A stretch of 64,000 bases of DNA. Origin: Candidatus Gullanella endobia. Its GTDB lineage: Bacteria > Pseudomonadota > Gammaproteobacteria > Enterobacterales > Enterobacteriaceae. The translations under genes were made by a program, and so were the position numbers. The notes under the pieces are model-generated. The model did not search any database, was not told the origin of the DNA, and saw only the letters and a list, made by a program, of their open reading frames with translations. The stretch is taken from contig NZ_LN999832.1 in NCBI RefSeq assembly GCF_900048035.1, positions 682,001-746,000 of the forward strand, given 5' to 3'. Shown here piece by piece: positions 1 to 8,869 of the stretch. The number at the start of each line of letters is the position of its first letter. The first letter of the stretch is position 1.

Positions 1-542
1 TCGTAATAGTAGCAAAGCGTGGTTATATAAAACAACGATTAGATGGATCTCAACTAGTCATGCTTGAAAAAGGTACCCTCTATGAGGGAACTGCGTTATT
101 ACGTGATTTTCGCATTACTGATTTCAGTAAATATCAGGCAATTATTGGTCGAAGGGTAGTGACTGTAAACAGAACAGATGCTCATCAATTCCTACATAAG
201 TTATGGTATTCCAATGAACCTAAGGCGCGTGCTGAATTACACTGGCGATTTACACTGGTAATATCAGTAGTAATTATGGCGGTAATGGTAGTACCGCTGT
301 CAGTTATCAATCCGCGCCAAGGTCGGATATTGAGCATATTGCCTGCGATGTTATTATATTTAATTTTTTTTCTACTACAAACCGTACTACATTCCAACGA
401 TATGAAGGATAAAATTAACTCAATTCTTTGGATGTGGTTGATAAATGCTACATACTTGATATTAGCACTAGTACTAAATTTATGGGATAGCGTACCGATG
501 AAAAGACTTTTCAGATATATTTATAAAAGAAGAATAGCATAA
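1..542 (+). CDS. lptF: LptF, LPS export permease, C-terminal part (cut by window edge)
   Basis: LptF is one of the two inner-membrane permease subunits of the LptB2FG transporter, which extracts LPS from the inner membrane and passes it to LptC and LptA. The reading frame is already open at position 3 and runs to TAA at 540-542, so the gene begins before the window; the ATG at 60 is internal. The visible part aligns through its length with the C-terminal half of E. coli LptF: the end of the periplasmic jellyroll (EGTALLRDFRITDF), then RAELHWR and PLSVINPRQGR, which precede the last membrane helices. The stop overlaps the lptG start by one base (TAATG), as expected for a coupled operon. Function by family is certain; only the truncation by the window limits the call. 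Confidence 0.96.
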   Translation, partial: VIVAKRGYIKQRLDGSQLVMLEKGTLYEGTALLRDFRITDFSKYQAIIGRRVVTVNRTDAHQFLHKLWYSNEPKARAELHWRFTLVISVVIMAVMVVPLSVINPRQGRILSILPAMLLYLIFFLLQTVLHSNDMKDKINSILWMWLINATYLILALVLNLWDSVPMKRLFRYIYKRRIA

Positions 543-1615
543 TGTTTTATGTGTTAGACCGATATATCGGTAAAATAATATTCAATGATATTATGATGAC
601 ACTATTCATATTGATATCACTATCAGGTATAATTAAATTTATCGAACAACTGCGAAAAGTAGGTCAGGGTAGCTATTCTATAGTAAGTGCGGGATTATTT
701 ACCTTACTCAGAGTTCCCGGGGATATCGAGATTTTTTTTCCGATGGCAGCGCTTTTAGGAACATTGCTAGGATTAGGTTCTTTAGCAACTCATAGCGAAC
801 TGGTAGTAATTCAGGCGTCTGGTTTTAAATATATGCAAATAGCTGGTTCAGTGATGAAAACCGCTATACCACTAATACTTTTAACTATGATTATTGGTGA
901 ATGGGTAGTGCCAAAAAGCGAGAAAATAGCTTGTAATTATCGTATACAAATGATTTATGGTAACTCTATACTTTTAACCAAAAATGGGCTTTGGGCTAAA
1001 GATGGTAACGATTTTATTTTCATTGAACAGGTAGCAGGTAACGGCGATAAGCTAATCGGTATCAACATTTATCATTTTGATCAAGCAGATCGCCTGAAGG
1101 CGCTCTGCTATTCCACTATAGCTAAGTATAAAAATGGCATTTGGAAACTATCACAGATAGATAAATTAGATTTAACTAATGACAAGCAAATTAGTAGTCA
1201 GAAAATTCTGAACAGCGAATGGAGAACCAATCTTACGCCAGATAAACTTAGAGTTGTCACACTAGATCCAAATTCATTATCTATCTTAGGACTTCACAAT
1301 TACATTAATTATCTTAAACATAACGGACAGGATTATAAACGTTACCAACTGAATATGTGGAGTAAGATTTTTTCACCATTCTCTATGGCAGTGATGATTC
1401 TCATGGCTTTATCGTTTATTTTTGGACCACTGCGAAGCGTTACTATGGGAGTACGAGTAGTTATTGGAATAAGTTTTGGGTTCTTATTTTACGTTTTAGA
1501 TCAAATTTTTAGACTGCTAAGTCTAGTATATGATATACCGCCTGTATTCGGAGCACTTTTACCTAATATAGGATTTTTTATTATTAGTATTATCGTGTTA
1601 TTACAGCGTCAATGA
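542..1615 (+). CDS. lptG: LptG, LPS export permease
   Basis: Second permease subunit of LptB2FG, pairing with LptF in the inner membrane. It has 357 residues against 360 in E. coli. A first membrane helix lies at about residues 13-32, two more near 50-120, then a periplasmic beta-jellyroll domain (about 130-260) and three C-terminal helices. Typical family sequence is seen in LRVPGDIEIFFPMAALLGTL and in HSELVVIQASG near residue 90. The ATG at 542 overlaps the lptF stop, which fixes the start. The ATPase partner lptB and the bridge genes lptA and lptC are also intact in this window (6328-8173), so the inner-membrane to periplasm part of the export machine is retained. Confidence 0.97.
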   Translation: MFYVLDRYIGKIIFNDIMMTLFILISLSGIIKFIEQLRKVGQGSYSIVSAGLFTLLRVPGDIEIFFPMAALLGTLLGLGSLATHSELVVIQASGFKYMQIAGSVMKTAIPLILLTMIIGEWVVPKSEKIACNYRIQMIYGNSILLTKNGLWAKDGNDFIFIEQVAGNGDKLIGINIYHFDQADRLKALCYSTIAKYKNGIWKLSQIDKLDLTNDKQISSQKILNSEWRTNLTPDKLRVVTLDPNSLSILGLHNYINYLKHNGQDYKRYQLNMWSKIFSPFSMAVMILMALSFIFGPLRSVTMGVRVVIGISFGFLFYVLDQIFRLLSLVYDIPPVFGALLPNIGFFIISIIVLLQRQ

Positions 1616-2360
1616 CGTGTTTAATATTTCTTGGTGAGGTACTGATAAATAATATTATCAACGTTATTTATTAACGCAACTTTAATCTTGTCTTTTTATC
1701 TTTAAATTTTAATAGTATTATATTTATTCAAATCAAAATCTTGAACCAAAGAATTTTATTAAAATATTTATTTTTTAATTATATTAACTACATTATTAGA
1801 TATAAGAATTAGCATATTGGGATATGTAATACTGTTTATCGTTAACTCAAAGTTAAGAGTAATTCTTTCTTTTTTATTTCCGGAAAAACACTCCTATTTG
1901 GTTTAAATAAAAATATCTCAGTAGGTTATTTATGCTTCTCTCTTTAAGAGAACATATAAAAACAATAATATGTTAAATAATATTTTATAGAGTAAATATT
2001 ACAAAATAAAAATCTATTGATTTGAATCATATATATCGTCTATGTAGAGCTTAATATTGTTTAATTTGATTTACGTGTGATTATACATAATTAAATTAAT
2101 TCTTTAAAGTGATTTTGATATTATTAACTTGTATTAGGTTAATAAATAACCGAAGATTAGTTTAAGATATCTCTATAGAGAGATATTTTTCTTACTAGTA
2201 ACAAAAAAAGAACAGAACTATTATAAAAGAATAGTTATTAGCTATTATTAACAAATGCTGTTACAATTAAAGACATATTTTATTTGTCAATAATATTAAA
2301 ACATTATTAGCAATTAAATATTTGGTTTTTAGTAATTTTTTCTTGAAAGATGGATTAGAA
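1616..2360. other. AT-rich desert after lptG
   Basis: No open frame of note and no fossil that I recognise. A hairpin with 8-bp arms and a T-run lies at 2167-2191 and is listed separately. Confidence 0.6.
2167..2191 (+). terminator. possible rho-independent terminator
   Basis: Arms ATATCTCT (2167-2174) and AGAGATAT (2179-2186) with loop ATAG, followed by TTTTCTTAC. It is about 550 bp downstream of lptG, so it may end an eroded gene or a long lptFG transcript. Short AT-rich arms make chance possible. Confidence 0.3.
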
Positions 2361-2388
2361 TTGCACTAGAATTTGTTGGAAGTATAAT
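2361..2388 (+). promoter_or_regulatory. sigma-70 promoter of tRNA-Leu
   Basis: A -35 box TTGCAC (2361-2366), a 16-bp spacer and a perfect -10 box TATAAT (2383-2388). The predicted start near 2395 gives a leader of about 21 nt before the tRNA. The distance and near-consensus boxes fit a stable-RNA promoter. Confidence 0.7.
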
Positions 2389-2415
2389 ATATACGTATTT
2401 TACTTCTTATTTGAT

Positions 2416-2497
2416 GCCGAAGTGGCGAAATTGGTAGACGCAGTTGATTCAAAATCAACCACCTTTTGGTATGCCGGTTCGAGTCCGGCCTTCGGTA
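2416..2497 (+). tRNA. leuX: tRNA-Leu(CAA)
   Basis: A type II tRNA with a long variable arm, matching E. coli leuX closely. The acceptor stem pairs GCCGAAG with CTTCGGT, with one G-U pair at the terminal position. The anticodon stem is GTTGA/TCAAC around loop TTCAAAA, placing anticodon CAA at 2450-2452. The T-arm reads GCCGG-TTCGAGT-CCGGC. After discriminator A (2497) the DNA reads TTA, so CCA is not encoded and must be added by Cca (39033-40256). E. coli leuX lies about 10 kb from lptFG, so the neighbourhood is ancestral. It reads UUG codons. Confidence 0.97.
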
Positions 2498-3849
2498 TTA
2501 TCTAAAAAATCAATAGATGGTCGACCAGTATTTTCCTGAGATTTACTATCAGAAAAAACCATAAGATTCAAAACTAATAAAAATTCTCAATTTTTATTAG
2601 AATCACTGATTAAGTAACAGTGTAGTTTATTATTATCAATTTGATATTAAATTTCTCTTTAAAAGAGAAGAAAGAAATATTTTTATAAAAATTTTAGCAA
2701 TTATTGATAAAATAATAATTTCTACTTTTCAGAGAAGATTTATCGTAAATAATAACGCGTAAGATATTAATTCTAGTATTTAGATAGAAGCAAGAGAAAT
2801 AAGATAAGAATACTAAATTAGAAACATATATCATTAATCTTTTATATTAAAAAAATGAATTAGATTTTTATAAAAATTTTAAATAAAAATACATAACGAT
2901 TTTAAATTCAATGCTTATTATTTTAATAAATATTGATACACTGAATCTTTCAATGCAAAGATATATCTTTAAACTATTAAAATAATTACAAAAAAATATT
3001 TTCTCTATATTTACTTTTCTATAGGAAAATCATCTTACTATCTTATTTTATGAAGTTAGAAAAACAGTCTGATCTTAAACTAAAGTCAAATTCAAAAAAA
3101 ATGCTATCAGCATAATTAATGAATATCTTGCTATAGAATTTTTTATAGCACATAAAATTAATATCATTTTACGATGAGTAAAATGATAGTTTTATCTAAT
3201 CACTTAACGCCCAATAACATGATTATATTTTTTGAATATGTGAATATTTTAGTATTTAAAATGTTTTAAAAAATATTTAACCTGGTAGTGACTAGTTAAC
3301 CTTCTGTTTATAGGATAATTTGATTATAAGTTCTGATAAAATGACCATACTTATCTTAATCGATGATATTATAGATATAAAATAAAATAGCTACTATTGT
3401 CTTTTTATACTACTAATTTAAATAAATAGTTTTATTGTATTATAAATACATAAGATTTTTTATGAATGGTTTTTAACGAAACGTAACGCTATAATATTTT
3501 ATAGAGTAATATCTCTGATACAGAAAAATATTAAATGAAATAAATCATGATGTTAATGATCTAATGGAAATCTGAATTTTCATTTTAAAATAATAGCAAT
3601 AGCTATTAATAATTAATCATCTTATTAGATGATTGTTATTTAAATGAATCGTTGAGTGAAGCAAAGTTATTATGATAATAAAAACTTTTCAAGTTATGTA
3701 GTAGTATTATATATTATTTTTATATTATTAGTTATATAACTAACTGTCCTGATTAAGTTACATAATTTTTAAATTTATTTTGCTAATCGGAAACCGAATT
3801 ATTATCCAGTATTATAAAATAAATATCGTTAATTATATTATTAATAATA
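2498..3849. other. AT-rich desert between tRNA-Leu and the rapZ fossil
   Basis: No convincing gene. From E. coli order, npr would lie here on the minus strand beyond rapZ, but I could not find it. A terminator-like hairpin at 3162-3188 (TATCATTTTAC/GTAAAATGATA, loop GATGA), followed by a T-rich stretch, is the only structure of note. Confidence 0.55.
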
Positions 3850-3865
3850 TAATTATAATTGAGGT

Positions 3866-3886
3866 TACTACTATCAAATAGTAGTA
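3866..3886. repeat. short hairpin, copy 1 of 2
   Basis: TACTACTAT-CAA-ATAGTAGTA, perfect 9-bp arms. The same arms recur at 4127-4147 with a different loop. Confidence 0.6.
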
Positions 3887-4126
3887 GAATTAATTTTAAT
3901 AGTAAAATACTTATGCAAAGAAATAAAATTGAGGTCATTTAAGCTCAAAATATAAAATATATATTACTAATATACCATTACTATTTTTAATTAAAAATAT
4001 TTTTTACAAAATTAACATTAAATAGCTTTATTACCGTTATCAATATCATCTTTTTTCTTATTATAATCAGGTCGTATTGATTTTAATTATTGTTTTGTTT
4101 AATTTAGAATTAAATATCTATATTAT

Positions 4127-4147
4127 TACTACTATCTAATAGTAGTA
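4127..4147. repeat. short hairpin, copy 2 of 2
   Basis: TACTACTAT-CTA-ATAGTAGTA. It differs from the copy at 3866-3886 only in the middle loop base. Confidence 0.6.
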
Positions 4148-4670
4148 GATATCTATGAGTTTGATATTAGCCTCGATATTAATACTATATTTGACGATTA
4201 AAATATTATAGCTAATTCTCGCTTACATCTGATTAATGAATGTGCATATAATATCATCTTATCTAATCAATATACCAGATAGATTCCACTATAGCGACGA
4301 ATAATATTATTATAATTAGTATCTTAAAACAACAATTTTAACAGAAAGGTCCTAAATAGCTTATAAAATATTTAATAATATCGGCGATTAAGGAATATTG
4401 CGAACTTTAATTCTTACTGAAGCTGAGATATTGCTTATCATAAGTACACCTGACAGCTATAGTAATAATATTGTAAATAAGCTATTATGTAGTAAAAATC
4501 TACATTTCTAATACACGAAATTTAATGGTTTGACTTAAGTTTAATTAAGCTGATAAGTATTCATTAATACTATGCTGCTATACTTCTTTTTAGCTATTTT
4601 ATAACAATAGAATTATGCTTATATCTTTACTCAATCCAATCTATTTAAGTGTATAAATATCACTATAGCG

Positions 4671-5150
4671 TTAGTCACAACTTTCTAGTTCAATTATGAT
4701 TTGATACATTTCTTTGCTATTCTGAGCAGTGCGTAAACGACGGCAGATAGTTTTATTTGCTAGCCGCTTTGCTACAAATGAAAGAGTATGAAAATATATT
4801 TTGCGCTGATCTGATGGCATAAGAAGCGCAAATAGTAAGTCTACAGGCTGATTATCGATCGCGTCAAATGCAATAGGTTGTTCTAATCGTATAAAGATTC
4901 CCACAGCACGTTGTATATCTTCTTCTATCTTACCATGTGGAATGGCAATACCATTACCGATACCAGTACTACCTATTCGTTCACGTGTCAACATTGCATC
5001 AAGCACTACTTGTGGTATCAAGTTAAGTTGTTTTGCTGCTATTTCACTGATAATTTCTAGCGCTTTTTTCTTACTATGGCAGTAGACATTGCTGCGAGTA
5101 CATTCAATGTTTAATACTGAACTAATTTGTATTATTGTATCGTTAGTCAT
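4671..5150 (-). CDS. ptsN: PtsN, nitrogen-PTS enzyme IIA
   Basis: Phosphoacceptor protein of the nitrogen-related PTS. In enterobacteria the unphosphorylated form regulates potassium uptake and the KdpDE and PhoR systems. It has 159 residues against 163 in E. coli and aligns throughout. The phosphorylated histidine is in IAIPHGK (H72), and the FDAIDNQPVDLLFALL core is intact. I choose the ATG at 5150, not the in-frame GTG at 5159: it gives the E. coli N-terminus (MTNDT) and has GGTG as a Shine-Dalgarno sequence just upstream. Upstream hpf and rpoN and downstream rapZ are fossils, so ptsN is the sole survivor of the rpoN-hpf-ptsN-rapZ-npr cluster. Its phosphate donors (PtsP, Npr) are not seen here. 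Confidence 0.95.
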   Translation of the reverse strand: MTNDTIIQISSVLNIECTRSNVYCHSKKKALEIISEIAAKQLNLIPQVVLDAMLTRERIGSTGIGNGIAIPHGKIEEDIQRAVGIFIRLEQPIAFDAIDNQPVDLLFALLMPSDQRKIYFHTLSFVAKRLANKTICRRLRTAQNSKEMYQIIIELESCD

Positions 5151-5159
5151 TTTTGTCAC

Positions 5160-5471
5160 CTAGGTACTGGTTAACTTTGTAAGACTCATCGACTTATTAT
5201 TGTAGAGATAAGGAGCTTATATGAAGTTGAAGTGGAATTGTCGACTACGATAAATTAATGTTATTTTAATTTCTCTTGATATTTTCAACTATTGTATAAA
5301 TTATTGATAAATAAATTATGAAATAAACAAACGATTTATAAATCTTATAACTTTTTGACTTTCAAGAAAAAATAAATCTAATTAATATAATCGAAAAAAT
5401 TTTTATAGTTTTTAGAATTTTATTCTAAAATATCGATGAATATCAATAATATAAATATATTTTTTATGCAT
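5160..5471 (-). pseudogene. hpf: hpf fossil (ribosome hibernation factor)
   Basis: Expected between rpoN and ptsN. The minus strand carries AAGGAG (5487-5492) upstream of an ATG at 5471. The translation from there reaches DIHRYFRIKF-stop-KL-stop-KFF, matching the order of EALREFVTAKFAKLEQYF in E. coli Hpf with one codon lost. Multiple stops follow. The similarity is short and AT-biased, so confidence is moderate; position and direction support it. Confidence 0.45.
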
Positions 5472-5549
5472 ACCTATATAGTTTTCTCCTTCTTTGTAAA
5501 GGTTAAATTAATTATTTTTGATTTAATAAGAATAAATGAAATCCTAAAT

Positions 5550-6310
5550 ATAATAGTACAGTATAACACATTATTATATTTAACTTAAAATAAAGTTGTT
5601 TAGCCTATTATTTTTAAGTAGTTTTACTAAGTTTTTCTACAACTACTATTTCACGATAATGAAATAGTAGTTGTAGAAGGAATTTCGCTTATTTTCTTTT
5701 CTAAAGTAGCTTAAGAAAAATACTTCACTTTAAAAGTGTTGCGTGAAACCTACAGAGATTTTTCCAAATGATGAAATACTAAATTCTGAACTATTACATA
5801 GCTTCTATTTAGGAAATATTTAGTTAAAATTAATTAAATAATCTCTTTTTATCAAAATAAGGTGATTTACTGTTTGATAATACATAAAATAATCTTAAAT
5901 GGTATTTTATTGAGATTTTATAAACTATTAATTAGTTATTATGATTTTTATAAATGATTTTGAATAAATATGCTATCTGTATTATTTTTAGCGTTACTAT
6001 TTAAGTAAAATATTATTAATTAATGAGCAGTATTAAAACACTGTTAGTATCAATCTAAATACTATTTGGTAGTTTTTGCAGTTTCTATATTAGAATGTTA
6101 TGCATTGCATATTAATATTGAATAATATTGATAGATCTAATTAAAAGAGTTGAAATAATAAAATATCAGATTTTAAAATATTATTTTATCTTAGTTTAAG
6201 GTAAAAGTACCGAAATTGTAACTATCGAAAATATCATCCAATAGTTTTATTAAACTCTATCATGTAAATTAACTTAATTTAAGTTTTTTCTTTATAAAAT
6301 TTAAATTATA
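5550..6310 (-). pseudogene. rpoN: rpoN fossil (sigma-54), shrunken
   Basis: Lies between lptB and the hpf fossil, exactly where E. coli has rpoN, but only about 0.8 kb remains of 1.4 kb. The recognisable part, near 5720-5760 on the minus strand, reads SRNTFKVKYFS and aligns with SPRGIFELKYFFSS of the sigma-54 C-terminal domain. The RpoN-box helix is not recognisable. No sigma-54 dependent gene is seen in the window. Boundaries approximate. Confidence 0.5.
5635..5678. repeat. perfect 19-bp inverted repeat
   Basis: Arms 5635-5653 (TTCTACAACTACTATTTCA) and 5660-5678 are perfectly complementary around loop CGATAA. No T-run follows on either strand, so it is not a standard terminator. It lies inside the rpoN fossil. 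Confidence 0.75.
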
Positions 6311-6327
6311 ATAGTAATGCCACTTAT

Positions 6328-7053
6328 TTAGAGTTGAAATTCTTCACCTAAATAAACCCGTTTTACTTGATCGTTAAGCATGATATCGGTTGGAGGTCCG
6401 TGAGCGATTAACTTACCCTGATTAACAATATAAACTCGTTCACATACATCGAGTATCTCGCGTACGTTATGATCAGTAATAAGTATACCAAGACCATTTT
6501 TTCGCAAATGTTTTATGATTTTTTTAATATCAACAACTGAAATTGGATCGACGTTAGCAAAAGGTTCATCAAGCAAAATAAATTTAGGGTTAGCAGCGAG
6601 TGCTCGAGCAATCTCTACTCGACGTCGTTCACCACCGGACAAAGATTGACCAAGATTATTACGTAAATGACTAATATAAAACTCTTCCATTAATTCTTTT
6701 GCACGATCTTTTCGCTGTTTATTAGTAAGATCCTTTCTAATTTGAAGAACAGAAATCAGATTATCAAATACACTTAGACGACGGAAGATTGAAGCTTCCT
6801 GAGGTAAATAGCCGATTCCACGGCGAGCACGGGCATGCAAAGGTAGAAAAGTAATATCATCATTATCGATATAAATCCGACCAGTATCATTAGAGATAAT
6901 TCCAACTACCATATAAAACGTAGTGGTTTTACCTGCTCCATTAGGACCAAGTAATCCAACAATTTCGCCAGAGCTTACCTTTAAACTGACATCTTCTACT
7001 ACGCGACATCCTTTATAAGATTTAGCCAAATTTTCTGCAATTAACATTGCCAT
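6328..7053 (-). CDS. lptB: LptB, LPS export ATPase
   Basis: Cytoplasmic ABC ATPase that powers LPS extraction by LptFG. It has 241 residues, the E. coli length, and aligns end to end. Walker A is GPNGAGKT (36-43), the signature [15 protein letters not shown] (near 138), Walker B ILLDEPF (near 158), and the switch histidine is in ITDHNVRE. One small oddity: DEPFANVDP has Asn where E. coli has Gly, just after the Walker B glutamate. The ATG start at 7053 lies 15 bp after the lptA stop. This is the last intact gene of the lptCAB block; the next gene downstream (rpoN) is a fossil. Confidence 0.98.
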   Translation of the reverse strand: MAMLIAENLAKSYKGCRVVEDVSLKVSSGEIVGLLGPNGAGKTTTFYMVVGIISNDTGRIYIDNDDITFLPLHARARRGIGYLPQEASIFRRLSVFDNLISVLQIRKDLTNKQRKDRAKELMEEFYISHLRNNLGQSLSGGERRRVEIARALAANPKFILLDEPFANVDPISVVDIKKIIKHLRKNGLGILITDHNVREILDVCERVYIVNQGKLIAHGPPTDIMLNDQVKRVYLGEEFQL

Positions 7054-7068
7054 AGATCTTATACTCGA

Positions 7069-7626
7069 CTATTTAACATGGTTATATGACGCTTTAGCAT
7101 TATTTTTATCTTGCAATTGAGCTGGTAGGAGTACTGTGGTAACTAATTTACTTTTATCGCTAAAAGCTTCTATATGTTTTTTTTTGATTAGATAAGTAAT
7201 GCGATCACCTTTTACATTACTACCTAATCGTTCAATACAGGCGTTACCTATTAAAATTACCAGATCATTGGCAGTTTCGTAACGTACATTTGTCGAATAA
7301 CCACGTATAAAATTTTTATCGTCTTGTAGTTGATAAAACGAAATCGGATTACCGTAACCTTCTACGACTTCATTACCACTATTCCCATTTGGACGGGTAA
7401 TAATAACTTTATCGGCATGAATATCAATTGAACTGTACTTTACAACGACTTTACCGATAAAGATTATAGTATTAGTTACCATATCTATCATCTGTCGCTC
7501 AGAGTTAACATGAATTAACCGCTGATTATCATTACTGAACGGTAGAGCTAGTGTTTGCGAACTTACTAGTATTAAACTGCTGGCTAAGAAAAGGTGATAA
7601 AATATGTTATATGTGATGGATTTCAT
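7069..7626 (-). CDS. lptA: LptA, periplasmic LPS bridge protein
   Basis: Periplasmic protein that polymerises into the bridge carrying LPS from LptC to the outer membrane. With the ATG at 7626 it has 185 residues, the E. coli length. An upstream in-frame TTG at 7647 is possible but gives a longer N-terminus than the family. A signal peptide is evident (LFLASSLILVSS, cleavage near ALA/LPF). The OstA/LptA beta-jellyroll follows, with DIHADKVIITRPNG, VEGYGNPISFYQ and VKGDRITYL. The start lies inside the end of lptC (20-bp overlap), implying translational coupling. The C-terminus ends QDKNNAKASYNHVK, much like E. coli. Confidence 0.96.
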   Translation of the reverse strand: MKSITYNIFYHLFLASSLILVSSQTLALPFSNDNQRLIHVNSERQMIDMVTNTIIFIGKVVVKYSSIDIHADKVIITRPNGNSGNEVVEGYGNPISFYQLQDDKNFIRGYSTNVRYETANDLVILIGNACIERLGSNVKGDRITYLIKKKHIEAFSDKSKLVTTVLLPAQLQDKNNAKASYNHVK

Positions 7627-8173
7627 AAGATGTTTCGACCTTTTCAATTAATTCAGCGATCTTATTTTGCATATCGATATGTATTTTCATACCAGTTGAA
7701 TTAAAACCAGGACCATATAAAGTTACCTTATTATTTGAGGAAAAGTTCTGTGTTACAAGATTAACTACTGCGTTATCTGTTATAATGCGTTTAAGATAAG
7801 ATGTATCTTTCAAGTTATCTACTTGAACATGTCCATATAGGTAAAGAATTTTCTTCTGAGTTAACTTTGCTTTATCGGCCTTCATCGTCCAAGTTGATAC
7901 TCTACTTTCATTGAAAGTAATAACAACTGGCTGGATAAAACAAGTGATCTTTTGTTTAGCAAAATAATTAATATGATTAGCCGATAATATGTAATTAAGT
8001 CTTCCTGACGGATTATATACTATGGTTGTAGTATATTCACTTTGATAGATTGATTCGCTGATACTAACCGGAATTTTAGATGGTATCATATTTGTGCTCG
8101 CTAAATTCCGACCAATAAGCATGAATATTAATAATCCAAGTATCAGTGTAGTTAAGTATGTTATCTTTCTCAT
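7607..8173 (-). CDS. lptC: LptC, membrane-anchored LPS export protein
   Basis: Bitopic inner-membrane protein that receives LPS from LptB2FG and hands it to LptA. It has 188 residues against 191 in E. coli. One N-terminal membrane helix (about 5-24) is followed by the periplasmic jellyroll, with YNPSGRLNY, TWTMKADKAKLT, LYLYGHVQVD and the conserved end AELIEKVETSYEI. The ATG at 8173 overlaps the TGA of the kdsC fossil (8170-8172), the ancestral coupling seen in E. coli. Because kdsC no longer encodes a protein, coupling through it is lost and lptC must now be expressed from its own or a read-through transcript. Confidence 0.96.
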   Translation of the reverse strand: MRKITYLTTLILGLLIFMLIGRNLASTNMIPSKIPVSISESIYQSEYTTTIVYNPSGRLNYILSANHINYFAKQKITCFIQPVVITFNESRVSTWTMKADKAKLTQKKILYLYGHVQVDNLKDTSYLKRIITDNAVVNLVTQNFSSNNKVTLYGPGFNSTGMKIHIDMQNKIAELIEKVETSYEIHHI

Positions 8174-8750
8174 ACTAAGCTTTTAGTATCCTCAAGCTTT
8201 CCTTACATTAGAAGCAGGTATAAACCTGTTATATAATAATACATTTACCAATGAAGTAGGTATAAGATCTAATCTAAGCTGAATAGTAACTAAAAATCTA
8301 ATAAAGCTATGATAAAACTAGGATAATTAATAATCGGGACATCAATCAACTTATCATTTATATAAGAGACTTATTCTGGCATTAACTTTAATATATTTAG
8401 AAGTATTCTACAGGTTGTAATATTATTTAATTACCACTCGAAAAGATGAGTAATATTTAGAAAGGTACAATGTTTCTATAAAAAATAACAAATTAGATAA
8501 TAATAAGAATGACTGTGATATCGATATTAAAAACAACAAATACCTTAATTATTTTAGATATTAAAAAATTTAAGTTCTTTGTTTAATTAGATGAATTGTA
8601 TATGTTAATACGATTATTTGACATAATACCGTCTATATCGAAAATTAATAGATAAACAACTCTAACGTTTTTATATCTACTATGCTAATAACTTTTCACT
8701 ATCATAATAGTGCATAATACAGCATAGCATAATATTTACTTCTCTTATAA
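8170..8750 (-). pseudogene. kdsC: kdsC fossil (Kdo-8-phosphate phosphatase)
   Basis: Immediately upstream of lptC, with its final TGA overlapping the lptC ATG. The minus strand near 8600-8640 translates to VVYLLIFDIDGIMSNN, matching NIRLLILDVDGVLSDG with the HAD catalytic DxD still visible. Near 8330-8370 it gives SYINDKLIDVPII, matching AYVGDDLIDWPVM. The end, YLLLM-stop-GKLEDTKSLV, matches LLLLAQGKLDEAKGQSI. In-frame stops and frame changes show it is dead. KdsC removes phosphate from Kdo-8-P before KdsB activates Kdo; another phosphatase would be needed if Kdo is still made. Confidence 0.8.
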
Positions 8751-8802
8751 GAAAATCTTTATAAAACTTAGTACTTCTATCGTTAGCATATTGGTAAAAA
8801 AC

Positions 8803-8846
8803 ATATACAAATCACCTTATTTGATAGAATCAGGTGATTTGTATAT
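8803..8846 (-). terminator. 15-bp perfect hairpin followed by T-run on the minus strand
   Basis: Arms 8803-8817 (ATATACAAATCACCT) and 8832-8846 are perfectly complementary, with a 14-nt loop. On the minus strand the stem is followed by GTTTTTTACC, the form of a rho-independent terminator. It sits between the kdsD and kdsC fossils, upstream of lptC, so it would stop any transcript entering the lpt block from that side. Confidence 0.55.
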
Positions 8847-8869
8847 ATTTAAGGTCAATAGTAATATCG

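Larger units (their letters stand above)
3850..4620 (-). pseudogene. rapZ: rapZ fossil (RNase adaptor / nucleotide-binding protein)
   Basis: Directly downstream of ptsN on the same strand, where E. coli has rapZ. Translating the minus strand gives ISNISASVRIKVRNIP (about 4390-4440), which aligns with the E. coli stretch ISAAVSIDVRNMP, followed by stop-S-P in place of E-S-P. Further on (about 4230-4290), IIRRYSGIYLVY aligns with LIRRYSDTRRLH. Stops and frameshifts interrupt it throughout and the Walker A region is not recognisable. In E. coli, RapZ controls glucosamine-6-phosphate synthase via small RNAs. The boundaries are approximate; the identity rests on two matching blocks plus position. 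Confidence 0.7.
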
